A DNA stretch of 64,000 bases from Erysipelotrichaceae bacterium. Its GTDB lineage: Bacteria; Bacillota_I; Bacilli_A; Erysipelotrichales; Erysipelotrichaceae. The stretch is taken from NCBI GenBank assembly GCA_017512285.1, contig JAFWGU010000038.1:1-64000 (forward strand), read 5' to 3'. Shown here piece after piece: positions 39,098 to 47,141 of the stretch. The position numbers were made by a program, and so were the translations under genes. The notes beneath the pieces are model-generated. The model was not told the origin of the DNA. It saw only the letters and a list, made by a program, of their open reading frames with translations, and did no database searches. The stretch's first letter is position 1; each line of letters begins with the position of its first letter.

Positions 39098-39982
39098 ATG
39101 TATGTAAACATGAAATATATCCTTGATAACGCTAATCGTGATGGCTATGCAGTAATGGCTGTCAACAGTGTTAACATGGAAATGGCTAGAGCAGTCATCG
39201 AAGCTGCTGAAGAAGAACATTCACCAATTATCGTTCAGTTTGGTGTTGGCCAGATGACAAAGCTGGCTCACCCATCAGAAATGGTTCCAATGATCAAGGC
39301 AATGGCAGAAAGAGCAAGTGTTCCTGTATGCCTGAACCTCGACCACGGTCCATCTCTGGAAGCTGAAATCGATGCAATCAAATGGGGATTCTCAAATGTA
39401 ATGATCGATGCTTCATCATTACCATATGAGGAAAACGTAAGACGTACACGTATGGTAGTAGATCTGGCACATGCAAAGGGAATTTCTGTTGAAGCGGAAT
39501 TAGGCCATGTTGGTCAGGCAGCTGACGGTGACGGCCGTACAGCAGACTTATATACTAACGTTGAACAGGCAGTTCAGTTCGTCAAGGAAACAGGTGTTGA
39601 TGCCTTAGCAGTAGCTATCGGTACAGCACATGGCAAGTACCCTGCTGGATTCGTTCCAACACTGGACTTCGGAAGACTTGCTGAATTAAAGGCTGCTCTG
39701 AAGATGCCGTTAGTATTACATGGCGGCTCAGGCTCAGGTGATGAAAACATCCGTAAGGCCGTAGCTGGTGGCATCAATAAGATTAACGTTTGTACAGACG
39801 CTTTCCACGCTGCTGAAACAGCAATGAAGGCTAAGTGGGAAGCTGAACCAAATACTGATTATCTCGGCATTGAGATGGTAGCTGAAAAAGCTGTCAAGGA
39901 ATTTGTCAGAAATTATATCCGCTTAATTGGTTCAAATGACCGTTATACATTTGAAGCTGCTGACAACGGCAGTAACGAATAG
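39098..39982 (+). CDS. Class II aldolase (fructose-bisphosphate / IolJ type)
   Basis: A 294-residue zinc-dependent aldolase. The zinc ligands lie in LNLDHGPS, AIGTAHGKYP and LHGGSGSGDENI, the last also being the phosphate loop. Class II members include fructose- and tagatose-bisphosphate aldolases and the deoxy-ketogluconate-phosphate aldolase IolJ. With an IolB-like isomerase upstream, an IolJ-like reaction is possible, but the sequence does not decide. Codon bias is strong, as in EIIC. GAGGATG precedes the ATG, and a hairpin terminator follows. Confidence 0.88.
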   Translation: MYVNMKYILDNANRDGYAVMAVNSVNMEMARAVIEAAEEEHSPIIVQFGVGQMTKLAHPSEMVPMIKAMAERASVPVCLNLDHGPSLEAEIDAIKWGFSNVMIDASSLPYEENVRRTRMVVDLAHAKGISVEAELGHVGQAADGDGRTADLYTNVEQAVQFVKETGVDALAVAIGTAHGKYPAGFVPTLDFGRLAELKAALKMPLVLHGGSGSGDENIRKAVAGGINKINVCTDAFHAAETAMKAKWEAEPNTDYLGIEMVAEKAVKEFVRNYIRLIGSNDRYTFEAADNGSNE

Positions 39983-39990
39983 TTAAGAAC

Positions 39991-40016
39991 AAGGGCGGAG
40001 AAATCCGCCCTTATTT
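39991..40016 (+). terminator. Terminator after the aldolase gene
   Basis: AAGGGCGGA / TCCGCCCTT stem, GAAA loop region, followed by ATTTAG. The weak T-tract may allow read-through to the next gene. Confidence 0.65.
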
Positions 40017-40044
40017 AGTCTCTGGAGAGACACAAGGAGAAAAC

Positions 40045-40701
40045 ATGAAAATTGCAATGATTAACGAATTCTCACAGGCTGCTAAGAACGATCTCGTTGT
40101 AAGTGTACTGAAGGAAGTCGTAGAACCAATGGGACATACAGTTTACAATACCGGCATGACAACGGCAGAAGCTCCATTACAGCTGGGCGAACCTGGCTAT
40201 CTGACATACCTGAACATCGGTGTACAGGCTGCTCTGTTATTAAATTCAGGCGCAGTAGACTTCGTAGTTACAGGCTGCGGTACAGGTCAGGGTGCTCTGA
40301 TGGCATGTAACATGATGCCTGGTGTAGTATGCGGATACTGTATTGAACCATCTGATGCTTATCTGTTCTTACAGATCAATAATGGCAATGCTCTGTCAAT
40401 TCCATATGCAAAGGGATTTGGCTGGGGTGCTGATGTTAACATGAAGAACATCTTTAACATCGCCTTCGGTTCACCAAAGGGCATGGGCTATCCAAATGAA
40501 CCTGGCCGTAAGGAATCTCAGAACAGAAATGCAGCCAAGCTGGTTGAAGTTAAGGCTGCAATCGCAAAGCCATTAGTTGAGGCATTAAGCGCAATGGATC
40601 AGGACATCGTCAAGAAGTCACTGACTCCTAGATTCCTGGAGTGCTTCTTCGCTGGCTGCAAGGATGAGGAATTAAAGAAGTTCGTAGAAGGACTTTTATA
40701 A
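40045..40701 (+). CDS. RpiB/LacA/LacB-family sugar-phosphate isomerase
   Basis: A 218-residue member of the RpiB/LacAB family. The core is recognisable (KIAMINEFSQAAKNDLVV, VVTGCGTGQGALMACNMMPGVVCGYC, where RpiB has the catalytic cysteine of GCGTG). It is longer than RpiB (about 150) by a C-terminal extension. RpiB relatives interconvert pentose, galactose-6-phosphate, allose or tetrose substrates. A long RpiB-like isomerase next to a split transketolase and Fe-ADH recalls transketolase-based deoxy- or sulfo-sugar pathways, which I treat as a hypothesis. AAGGAG precedes the ATG. Confidence 0.82.
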   Translation: MKIAMINEFSQAAKNDLVVSVLKEVVEPMGHTVYNTGMTTAEAPLQLGEPGYLTYLNIGVQAALLLNSGAVDFVVTGCGTGQGALMACNMMPGVVCGYCIEPSDAYLFLQINNGNALSIPYAKGFGWGADVNMKNIFNIAFGSPKGMGYPNEPGRKESQNRNAAKLVEVKAAIAKPLVEALSAMDQDIVKKSLTPRFLECFFAGCKDEELKKFVEGLL

Positions 40702-40710
40702 TGTAAATAA

Positions 40711-40736
40711 AACGATGTTTTCTGACATCGTTTTTT
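40711..40736 (+). terminator. Terminator after the RpiB-like gene
   Basis: AACGATGT / ACATCGTT stem, TTTCTG loop, T-tract, five bases before the AGGAG of the next gene. Confidence 0.8.
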
Positions 40737-40753
40737 GAAGAGGAGAGAAAATT

Positions 40754-41815
40754 ATGAACAGTTATTATCTGCCATGTTATACGATTGGAACAGACGCATT
40801 TGAAAACTTCGAAAGCGTAATGGCATTTTACGGCCGTAAGGTAGCCCTGCTGTATGGTGAAAAGGCCTTTAAGGCTTCCAAGGACAAAGTACTGCCAGCA
40901 TTGAAGAACTTTGACATCATCTATCAGACGGTTTACGGCAAGGAAGCTTCATATGCCAACATTGACAGACTGGCCGCTGTTGAACAGATCAGCAAGGCTG
41001 ACCTGATCCTGGCTGTAGGCGGCGGAAAGTGCCTGGACGTTGCCAAGGTCGTCGGCGACAAGCTCGGCAAGCCGGTATTTACCGTTGCCAGCATTGCTTC
41101 AACATGTGCTGCAGTTACCAGGATTGCCGTATTGCATAACGATGACGGTTCATTCAGGGAGGTTTACAGACTGACAAATCCTCCTGTACACTGTTTCATT
41201 GATCCGGAGATCATAGTCAATGCCCCGGCCAGATACTTCTGGGCAGGCATGGGTGACACGATGGCCAAACACGTTGAATGTGTTTTCTCTTCAAAAAATG
41301 ATGTCCTGGATTTTGAGAGCGCTCTGGGAAGAACCATATCAGTACTGTGCTATGATCCTATCCTGGAAAAGGGCGAGAAGGCCTATGATGACGTGAAGAA
41401 TCATGTCGTATCCGGTGAGGTTGAAGATGTCATCAAGTCGATCATCATCGCTACCGGTGCGGTTTCACTGAGCGTCAACCCTGACTATAACTCAGCACTG
41501 GCTCACGCTCTGTACTATGGCCTGACGGTAAGAGAATGGATGGAGCAGAAGCATCTGCATGGCGAGATCGTTTCCTACGGTACTCTGGCACAGCTGTTGA
41601 TCGACGGCCAGATGGAAGAACTCAGAAAGGTCTATGACTTCAATAAGTCCGTTAAGCTGCCTGTATGCCTGAAGGATCTTGATCTGGACAGAGATGATCC
41701 GATGGATGACATTCTGGATGCCACGATCATCAATCCGGAACTGAATCACATTCCATATCCGATAACAAAGGAAATGGTCAGAGAGACCATTCTCAAGCTG
41801 GAAGATTATAAATAA
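40754..41815 (+). CDS. Glycerol dehydrogenase-like (GldA family) dehydrogenase
   Basis: A 353-residue Fe-ADH-superfamily enzyme of the GldA branch: VGGGKCLDVAKVVGDKLG (NAD), ASIASTCAAVT, and metal ligands in GMGDTMAKHVE, ALAHALYYG and HLHGEIVSYG. GldA oxidises glycerol to dihydroxyacetone, and other members act on polyol phosphates. In this PTS/pentose-phosphate locus it could oxidise or reduce a sugar alcohol intermediate. AGGAG precedes the ATG. It lies between two terminators, so it is probably its own transcript or a read-through product. Confidence 0.83.
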   Translation: MNSYYLPCYTIGTDAFENFESVMAFYGRKVALLYGEKAFKASKDKVLPALKNFDIIYQTVYGKEASYANIDRLAAVEQISKADLILAVGGGKCLDVAKVVGDKLGKPVFTVASIASTCAAVTRIAVLHNDDGSFREVYRLTNPPVHCFIDPEIIVNAPARYFWAGMGDTMAKHVECVFSSKNDVLDFESALGRTISVLCYDPILEKGEKAYDDVKNHVVSGEVEDVIKSIIIATGAVSLSVNPDYNSALAHALYYGLTVREWMEQKHLHGEIVSYGTLAQLLIDGQMEELRKVYDFNKSVKLPVCLKDLDLDRDDPMDDILDATIINPELNHIPYPITKEMVRETILKLEDYK

Positions 41816-41835
41816 AAAAAGAAGCTTGCGCTTCT
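41812..41835 (-). terminator. Terminator of the minus-strand small membrane protein gene
   Basis: AGAAGC / GCTTCT stem with a GCAA loop and a seven-T tract when read on the minus strand. Confidence 0.7.
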
Positions 41836-42058
41836 ACAGGTTTTTGGTAGGGATGAGTGCCAGGGCAATGGAGATGCCAAGAATTATCATGGCAGCCTTG
41901 CGCAGTGCCTTTTCCTTATCGTTGTAATCCAGGGGAGTGCCCGGAGATTTCTGCTGTCTCGTTGAGAAGGAAACCCGGACATAGCCAATCATGAAGATAC
42001 CTGCGAAGGTACCGATGTACATCAGGATGTCCCTGATCAGAATAAGTGTTTTAACCAT
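41834..42058 (-). CDS. Small two-helix membrane protein
   Basis: A 74-residue protein with two hydrophobic segments (about residues 8-28 and 54-72) joined by a charged loop (STRQQKSPGTPLDYNDKEKALRK). I do not recognise a family. It lies between the GldA-like gene and the racemase gene on the opposite strand and has its own terminator. No ribosome binding site stands out in front of the ATG, although the reading frame ends cleanly at the terminator, which supports it being real. Confidence 0.55.
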   Translation of the reverse strand: MVKTLILIRDILMYIGTFAGIFMIGYVRVSFSTRQQKSPGTPLDYNDKEKALRKAAMIILGISIALALIPTKNL

Positions 42059-42107
42059 ATCAGTATTATATTACAGAGATGGATATTTGGAAAGGATGTA
42101 AAAGCAT

Positions 42108-42758
42108 ATGAAAGTAGTATTAATTCACACCAGTCCGGTTTCCCTGAACGACCTGAAGGCCTTATTCAAGGAGATCATTCCGGAAGTCGAAATGGTAAAT
42201 ATCATTGATGATTCCCTGCTTGAGGAAGTAAAGAAAAACGGCCAGATCAACCCGGCCATCATCAGCAGGATGTGTGCATATGTTCAGGTTGCCAAGACAT
42301 TGAAGCCTGACCTGATCTTCAACCAGTGTTCTTCCGTCGGCGAAGCCTTTGACATCGCCAGGAAGCAGGCTGACTGCAAGACTCTGAAAATCGACGAGGC
42401 CATGGCTGAAAAGGCTGTTGAACTTGGAACAAGGATCGGCGTGGTAGCTACGGTAGCTTCCACGGTAAAGCCCAGCTGCAATCTGGTCAGAACCAAGGCC
42501 AGAGAAGCCGGCAAGGATGTATGCGTAACTGAATACCTGGTAGACGGTGCTCTGGACATCTTAATGAGCGGCGACGTTGACAAGCATAACGAACTGGTCA
42601 TCAAGGCCATCCGCAAGGCTGAGGCTGAAAATGACGTAGTCGTACTGGCTCAGGGTTCAATGACAGCCATTCTGCCGTTATTGGGCAAAACGGAAAAGCC
42701 TGTTCTGACTTCACCGAGACTCGCCGTTGAAAGAGTTAGAAAGGAACTGGGACTATAA
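42108..42758 (+). CDS. Aspartate/glutamate racemase-family protein
   Basis: A 216-residue Asp/Glu/hydantoin racemase superfamily protein. The first cysteine is in FNQCSSVGEAFD and the second may be that of VKPSCNLVR. GTRIGVVATVASTVKPS is the family turn. Substrates in this group include amino acids, hydantoins, maleate and arylmalonates. Its four-base overlap with the DUF1537 kinase gene (42758) shows the two act together, perhaps on a branched or acidic sugar. GGAAAGGATG precedes the ATG. Confidence 0.75.
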   Translation: MKVVLIHTSPVSLNDLKALFKEIIPEVEMVNIIDDSLLEEVKKNGQINPAIISRMCAYVQVAKTLKPDLIFNQCSSVGEAFDIARKQADCKTLKIDEAMAEKAVELGTRIGVVATVASTVKPSCNLVRTKAREAGKDVCVTEYLVDGALDILMSGDVDKHNELVIKAIRKAEAENDVVVLAQGSMTAILPLLGKTEKPVLTSPRLAVERVRKELGL

Positions 42759-44176
42759 TGACGATATCGGCTGATATTCTGAATTCATATGAATATCCCG
42801 AAATAAACATAGATGATCTTCTTGCTCAGGAAATTGAGAAGGATGATCACGTCTTTGTCGTACTTGACGATGATCCAACCGGTGTTCAGACCGTTCATGA
42901 CATCAACGTCTATACGGACTGGAAAACGGAAACTCTGATAAGCGCCTTCAGAGAAGACAGGCTGTTCTTCATTCTGACCAACTCAAGGGCCTTAAGCGCG
43001 GAGGAAACGACCAGGCTGCACAGGGAGATCGTCGAAAACGTCAGCCTGGCAGCGAAAGTGACCGGAAAGAAGTACTTCTTCATCTCCAGGGGAGACTCAA
43101 CCTTAAGAGGCCACTATCCACTGGAAACGGATCTGCTTTGCGAGGGCTTATTGAGACAGTACGGCAGAGTTGATGGTGACATTCTCTTCCCATTCTTTAA
43201 GGAAGGCAACAGATTTACCCTGAATGACATTCACTATGTCAGATACGGCAAGGAAATGGTACCGTGCGGAGAGACTGAATTTGCCCGGGATCAGACCTTT
43301 GGCTATGAAAGTTCGGACCTCAGGGCCTACATAGAGGAAAAGTGTGGAAGGACTTACCGGAAGGAAGACGTCATAAGCGTTTCTCTGGAAGAGTTAAGAA
43401 AGGCCGACATTGACGGCATTCTGAATAAGCTGATGAGCGCAGAAAACCATCGCCGCATCATTGTCAATGCCATAGACTACATCGACGTAAAGGTCTTCTG
43501 CCTGGCACTGTACAGGGCTATCTCAGGGGGAAAGGTATTCATGTTCCGTACGGCGGCTTCATTCGTAAGGTGTGTTGGCGGCATCAGTGAAAAACCGCTT
43601 CTGACAAGGGAGGAAATGGTAACCAGACTGTCGTCTGTTAACGGCGGTGTCATCGTTGTCGGTTCACATACGGACAAGACGACCAGACAGCTGAACAAAC
43701 TGCTGGAACTTGATAATGTCATTCCTGTAGCCTTCAGGTCATCACTGATACTTGAGGGAAGCGAAGCGATCGAAAGGGAGATCCAGCGCTGTCTAAGTGA
43801 AGAGGAAAAGCTGATAAGAGAGGGCAAAACCCCTGTGGTCTATACGGAAAGACAGGTCATCAGTCTGCCGGATGATACCAGGGAAAAGGCTCTGAAGAGA
43901 AGCACGGACATATCCGAGTGTCTTCTGCAGATGGTTAAGAGATTGAGCGTGGAACCGTCATTCGTGGTTGCCAAGGGCGGCATTACTTCCGCAGATGTCG
44001 GCGTAAAGGCTCTGGCCATCAGAAAGGCAAGAGTTGCCGGACAGATCCAGCCGGGAGTTCCGGTATGGATCGCAGATGAAACTTCCAAGTTCCCTGACAT
44101 TCCCTATGTAATATTCCCGGGTAATGTCGGCGATGATGAAACGCTGTATAACGCAGTGAAAACACTGATAGGATAG
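42758..44176 (+). CDS. Four-carbon acid sugar kinase family protein (DUF1537, OtnK-like)
   Basis: A 472-residue two-domain kinase. The N-terminal domain binds the acid sugar (VFVVLDDDPTGVQTVHD, ILTNSRAL, FISRGDSTLRGHYPLETD). The C-terminal domain binds ATP (VVGSHTDKTTRQL, VVAKGGITSADVGVKAL, PDIPYVIFPGNVGDDETL). Known members phosphorylate erythronate, threonate or 3-oxo-tetronates. The usual OtnC/OtnI/dehydrogenase partners are missing here, and a racemase-like gene takes their place. Its end is followed by a bidirectional terminator. Confidence 0.88.
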   Translation: MTISADILNSYEYPEINIDDLLAQEIEKDDHVFVVLDDDPTGVQTVHDINVYTDWKTETLISAFREDRLFFILTNSRALSAEETTRLHREIVENVSLAAKVTGKKYFFISRGDSTLRGHYPLETDLLCEGLLRQYGRVDGDILFPFFKEGNRFTLNDIHYVRYGKEMVPCGETEFARDQTFGYESSDLRAYIEEKCGRTYRKEDVISVSLEELRKADIDGILNKLMSAENHRRIIVNAIDYIDVKVFCLALYRAISGGKVFMFRTAASFVRCVGGISEKPLLTREEMVTRLSSVNGGVIVVGSHTDKTTRQLNKLLELDNVIPVAFRSSLILEGSEAIEREIQRCLSEEEKLIREGKTPVVYTERQVISLPDDTREKALKRSTDISECLLQMVKRLSVEPSFVVAKGGITSADVGVKALAIRKARVAGQIQPGVPVWIADETSKFPDIPYVIFPGNVGDDETLYNAVKTLIG

Positions 44177-44179
44177 AAA

Positions 44180-44214
44180 ATAAGGATTTCAGTAACGAAT
44201 GCTGAAATCCTTAT
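44180..44214. terminator. Bidirectional terminator, kinase / radical SAM genes
   Basis: ATAAGGATTTCAG / CTGAAATCCTTAT, a 13-bp perfect stem with a 9-nt loop between convergent genes. Confidence 0.8.
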
Positions 44215-45175
44215 ATTCTTCTATGGTATCTTCAATTTCAGGATGGTCTTTTGCCCAGGCCTGTCTGTATCTGATTATCAGGTCGCGCTTGCGGAACAGC
44301 TGATCGTTTTCCCTGTTGCCGTAGATCTGAGCCAGTTCCTTCGTGGAAGGCATTGCCCTGTAGAAGGCATCATCCTTTTCTTCAAGTTCCCTTAACATGT
44401 CCCTGCCTGTTAAGTGCAGATAAGGTGAATCATCTCTAAGTACTTTTACAAGTGTCCTGGTTTCCGGTTCTTCAAAGTCGTTTTCTTCAAGCCATTCCCT
44501 TTCGGTCTTATAGGGGGACTTGCCGAAGTTCTTTTTAATTGTCTTTGGCAGCCTGTCAAAGTCTTCTCTGGTTAGTCTCAGATTTTCCAGGTATCTTCCC
44601 CGTCCCTTGGAATGCGGCAGGAAAATGAAGAAGTTACGGGCATCCAGATCATGGAGACACCTGTACAGCTTACCGGCCTGATCCATGTTCTCCTTATTGA
44701 GCGGCATGCTTATTCTTACCGGCATGTGCAGTCTCATGCAGGCTCTTAATGTATCGACCAGATAGTCAAAGTCACCCTTTCTGCCGGCAAATCGGTCATG
44801 GTATTCTCTTAAGCCGTAGAAAGTCAGATCAACGAGGTTGATTCCCCAGTCCTTCAGATCAGTAATGAAGTTGGCTATGGCACCCAGATCACGGAACTTT
44901 AGTCCGTTCAGCTGCAGGAAATCTGCAGACGGATAACCAAGCTGCTGAGACATCTTTATGTAGTCGTGCAGGTCAGAAGTATCCATGCAGTAGCCCATGT
45001 AATAGCTGAAGTGAATGCCGGTGTTTCTGAATTCTTCATCAAGGTTCCTTATGAAAGCTTCCGTTTCCTTGTAATCAGTTGGATTTGTTTTATTTTCACA
45101 TGCCAAAAGACAGTAACGGCAGTGACTGTTACAGGGAACTCTGAGATCTTCGATCATGAATGATGTTGTCTTCAT
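44189..45175 (-). CDS. Radical SAM protein of unknown function
   Basis: A 328-residue radical SAM enzyme. The cluster motif CNSHCRYC occurs at residues 15-22 (CxxxCxxC), followed by a compact barrel with HFSYYMGYCMDTSD, FLQLNGLKFRD and PVRISMPLNKEN. The C-terminal third is charged and shows no second Fe-S (SPASM) cysteine cluster. I cannot assign a substrate. It is monocistronic between murI (divergent) and the kinase gene. The start has no strong ribosome binding site. Confidence 0.75.
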   Translation of the reverse strand: MKTTSFMIEDLRVPCNSHCRYCLLACENKTNPTDYKETEAFIRNLDEEFRNTGIHFSYYMGYCMDTSDLHDYIKMSQQLGYPSADFLQLNGLKFRDLGAIANFITDLKDWGINLVDLTFYGLREYHDRFAGRKGDFDYLVDTLRACMRLHMPVRISMPLNKENMDQAGKLYRCLHDLDARNFFIFLPHSKGRGRYLENLRLTREDFDRLPKTIKKNFGKSPYKTEREWLEENDFEEPETRTLVKVLRDDSPYLHLTGRDMLRELEEKDDAFYRAMPSTKELAQIYGNRENDQLFRKRDLIIRYRQAWAKDHPEIEDTIEEYKDFSIRY

Positions 45176-45196
45176 GAATTCATTCTAACAGAATGT

Positions 45197-45225
45197 TTGT
45201 TAAAAAATCATTATGGAATTATAAT
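45197..45225 (+). promoter_or_regulatory. Sigma-A promoter producing a leaderless murI mRNA
   Basis: TTGTTA (45197-45202), 17-bp spacer, TATAAT (45220-45225). The expected start site coincides with the murI ATG at 45233, so the mRNA would have essentially no leader and no Shine-Dalgarno sequence. Confidence 0.7.
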
Positions 45226-45232
45226 ACAGATA

Positions 45233-45949
45233 ATGAATATCGGTGTATTTGACTCAGGAATCGGCGGACTTACCGTCTTGGAAGAACTAATCAGGGAGTT
45301 GCCTCACTGTAACTTCTTCTTTTATGGTGACAATAAGAACAATCCCTATGGCGATAAGAGCGATGAGGAGCTGATCAGGATAACCTCAGGCGTCGTTGAT
45401 GAACTGAATAAGAAAGGCTGCAGAATGATCGTCATTGCCTGCGGTACCGCTACGACCAGATGCATGGACAGACTGCAGGAACTGTATCCGGACAACATCT
45501 TCATCGGCACCGTACCGGCTGTAAAGACCGCCTGTGAAAAGGACTTCAGAAACATCATGGTAATGGCTACGACGGCAACCATCACCTCAGCCAAACTGAG
45601 GGAAATAATCGATGAGAACATCCGCGAGGGACAGAACATCTATCCGGTCGCCTGCCCGGGACTGGCTGATGCCATTGAGGCCAACGATGAAAAGGCCATT
45701 GGCAGGATCCTGAACAGGATCAGAAGAGACTACAGGGATAAGAACATCGATGCCATTGTATTGGGCTGTACGCATTATCCCTTCATCAAGGATGAAATAC
45801 AGAAGAAGTTCCCAAAGGCCGTATTAATGGACAGTGCCAGGGGAGTGGCCAGGGCTGTCAGCCGCCAGCTCAGAGAGAACGGGCTGATGGTCGATGAAAA
45901 AGAAAAGGGAACTCTTGAAGTAACGTTTACCAGAAAAAAAGCTGCCTAG
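45233..45949 (+). CDS. murI: Glutamate racemase
   Basis: A 238-residue MurI that makes D-glutamate for peptidoglycan. FDSGIGGLTVLEEL (catalytic-region aspartate), GDNKNNPYGDKS, the first cysteine in VIACGTATT and the second in GCTHYPF are present. In most MurI proteins the first motif reads ACNTA. Here the asparagine is glycine, a variant that may affect activity or indicate a sub-branch. The ATG at 45233 begins the family N-terminus, and the longer in-frame start lies inside the promoter. A perfect hairpin terminator overlaps the stop codon. Confidence 0.85.
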   Translation: MNIGVFDSGIGGLTVLEELIRELPHCNFFFYGDNKNNPYGDKSDEELIRITSGVVDELNKKGCRMIVIACGTATTRCMDRLQELYPDNIFIGTVPAVKTACEKDFRNIMVMATTATITSAKLREIIDENIREGQNIYPVACPGLADAIEANDEKAIGRILNRIRRDYRDKNIDAIVLGCTHYPFIKDEIQKKFPKAVLMDSARGVARAVSRQLRENGLMVDEKEKGTLEVTFTRKKAA

Positions 45950-45958
45950 GCAGCTTTT
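45937..45958. terminator. Terminator after murI, bidirectional
   Basis: AAAAGCTGCC / GGCAGCTTTT perfect 10-bp stem with a 2-nt gap. The facing minus-strand gene ends 8 bp beyond. Confidence 0.75.
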
Positions 45959-45965
45959 AGTTTGC

Positions 45966-47141
45966 TTAGAAATATAATGAATCAACTTCAGGGATGTTCT
46001 TGTCCAGACATTCTCTGGCCTTGTTGATCAATGGCTTGCCTTCTTCATAGCCGTATCTCCTGATCGTTCTTCTTAAGATGCGGGTGAAGCCGACTATTGA
46101 AGCCTTCTTGATGATCTCCTGAATCTCTTCCTCACTGCGTCCTTCCAGATACTTGTGCATGAACTTGTTGAAGAACAGTACGCTGTCCTCCCATTCCAGA
46201 CCCAGAAATGCCTTGGCAGTGCTGTGGTCAGCGCTGTTGAAGCCGATGTAGGCATTGAATACGGCTGCCAGTTCGAAGATCGGATGTCCTTCGCACAGGG
46301 TGTCCATGTCGATGAGCAGAACTTCGCCATTCTGCATCATGACGTTCTTGAGATGGAAATCCCCGTGCAGCATGTGATGGGTTTCCGGGATGTCGTTCAT
46401 CATCTTATTGAGCTTCTTCCATTCGTCTTCCGGCAGGTGATCCTTGAGGAAATCTACCCAGTCAACGGCTACGGCCTTCATGGATGGCATTTCACCTTCC
46501 TTTACCTCGGTAGCGTGGATCTTCTTGATGAGTTCAACGTCCATGTCAACGATCTCATCCATGGTGTAGGTACCGTTAATGAGCAGCTTGGCAAATGAAT
46601 CGGCATTGAGCAGTTCAAATACTGAGCCGAAGTTTTCTCCAACCTTTACGACATCATAAGGAATGGCAGTCGGTATGCCAAGAATGAGAGCCTTTCTGGC
46701 CATTTCACGTTCTCTCTTGATGTCATCCAGAGAGCTGTACTTGTTATAGACCTTGACGATGGTATCGGCATCATAGCGGTAGACAGTACCGTTGGCTCCC
46801 TGTCCGATGGCTTCACATCCGTCAACTGAGAACCTGCGGTAGGCCTTTTCAACCGTCATCATTTCCGTGAAACCGGTCATTTCCAGGATCTCGTATACTT
46901 CGCTTCTGACATTGGTTACCTTGAATTCGGAATAATCCTTCTTAAGCCTGAGAATGATTCTTAGTCCGGCACTGGAAATGTAGTTAAGATCCTCGGCGTC
47001 CAGCATCAGTTCATTAAACTGCTGGCCTTCCAGAGCATCCCTTATCTCCTTTTCAATGTCAGGTGCGTTTGAAGAATCAACATTGCCGCTGACGGAAACA
47101 GTCATTACTCCTTCTTTTAATTCAGCTTTTACGTTACTCAT
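45966..47141 (-). CDS. STAS domain fused to a kinase-like domain
   Basis: A 391-residue fusion. Residues 1-100 are a STAS (anti-anti-sigma) domain with VSGNVDSSNAPDIE and the phospho-acceptor region NYISSAGLRIILRL. Residues 110-390 are a protein/aminoglycoside-kinase-like domain: glycine loop IGQGANGTVYRY, lysine in VKVYNK, catalytic loop HGDFHLKNVM and metal motif LIDMDT. I know this domain pair from the TIGR02172-type family, whose function is unknown. In this operon it could phosphorylate a partner or itself, closing a partner-switch loop. It overlaps the HD gene by 8 bp. Confidence 0.85.
   Translation of the reverse strand: MSNVKAELKEGVMTVSVSGNVDSSNAPDIEKEIRDALEGQQFNELMLDAEDLNYISSAGLRIILRLKKDYSEFKVTNVRSEVYEILEMTGFTEMMTVEKAYRRFSVDGCEAIGQGANGTVYRYDADTIVKVYNKYSSLDDIKREREMARKALILGIPTAIPYDVVKVGENFGSVFELLNADSFAKLLINGTYTMDEIVDMDVELIKKIHATEVKEGEMPSMKAVAVDWVDFLKDHLPEDEWKKLNKMMNDIPETHHMLHGDFHLKNVMMQNGEVLLIDMDTLCEGHPIFELAAVFNAYIGFNSADHSTAKAFLGLEWEDSVLFFNKFMHKYLEGRSEEEIQEIIKKASIVGFTRILRRTIRRYGYEEGKPLINKARECLDKNIPEVDSLYF

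Noticed and set aside
36012-39982. Myo-inositol degradation operon
   Set aside because: An IolB-like and a possible IolJ-like gene are present, but IolA, IolC, IolD, IolE and IolG are absent and a PTS is present.
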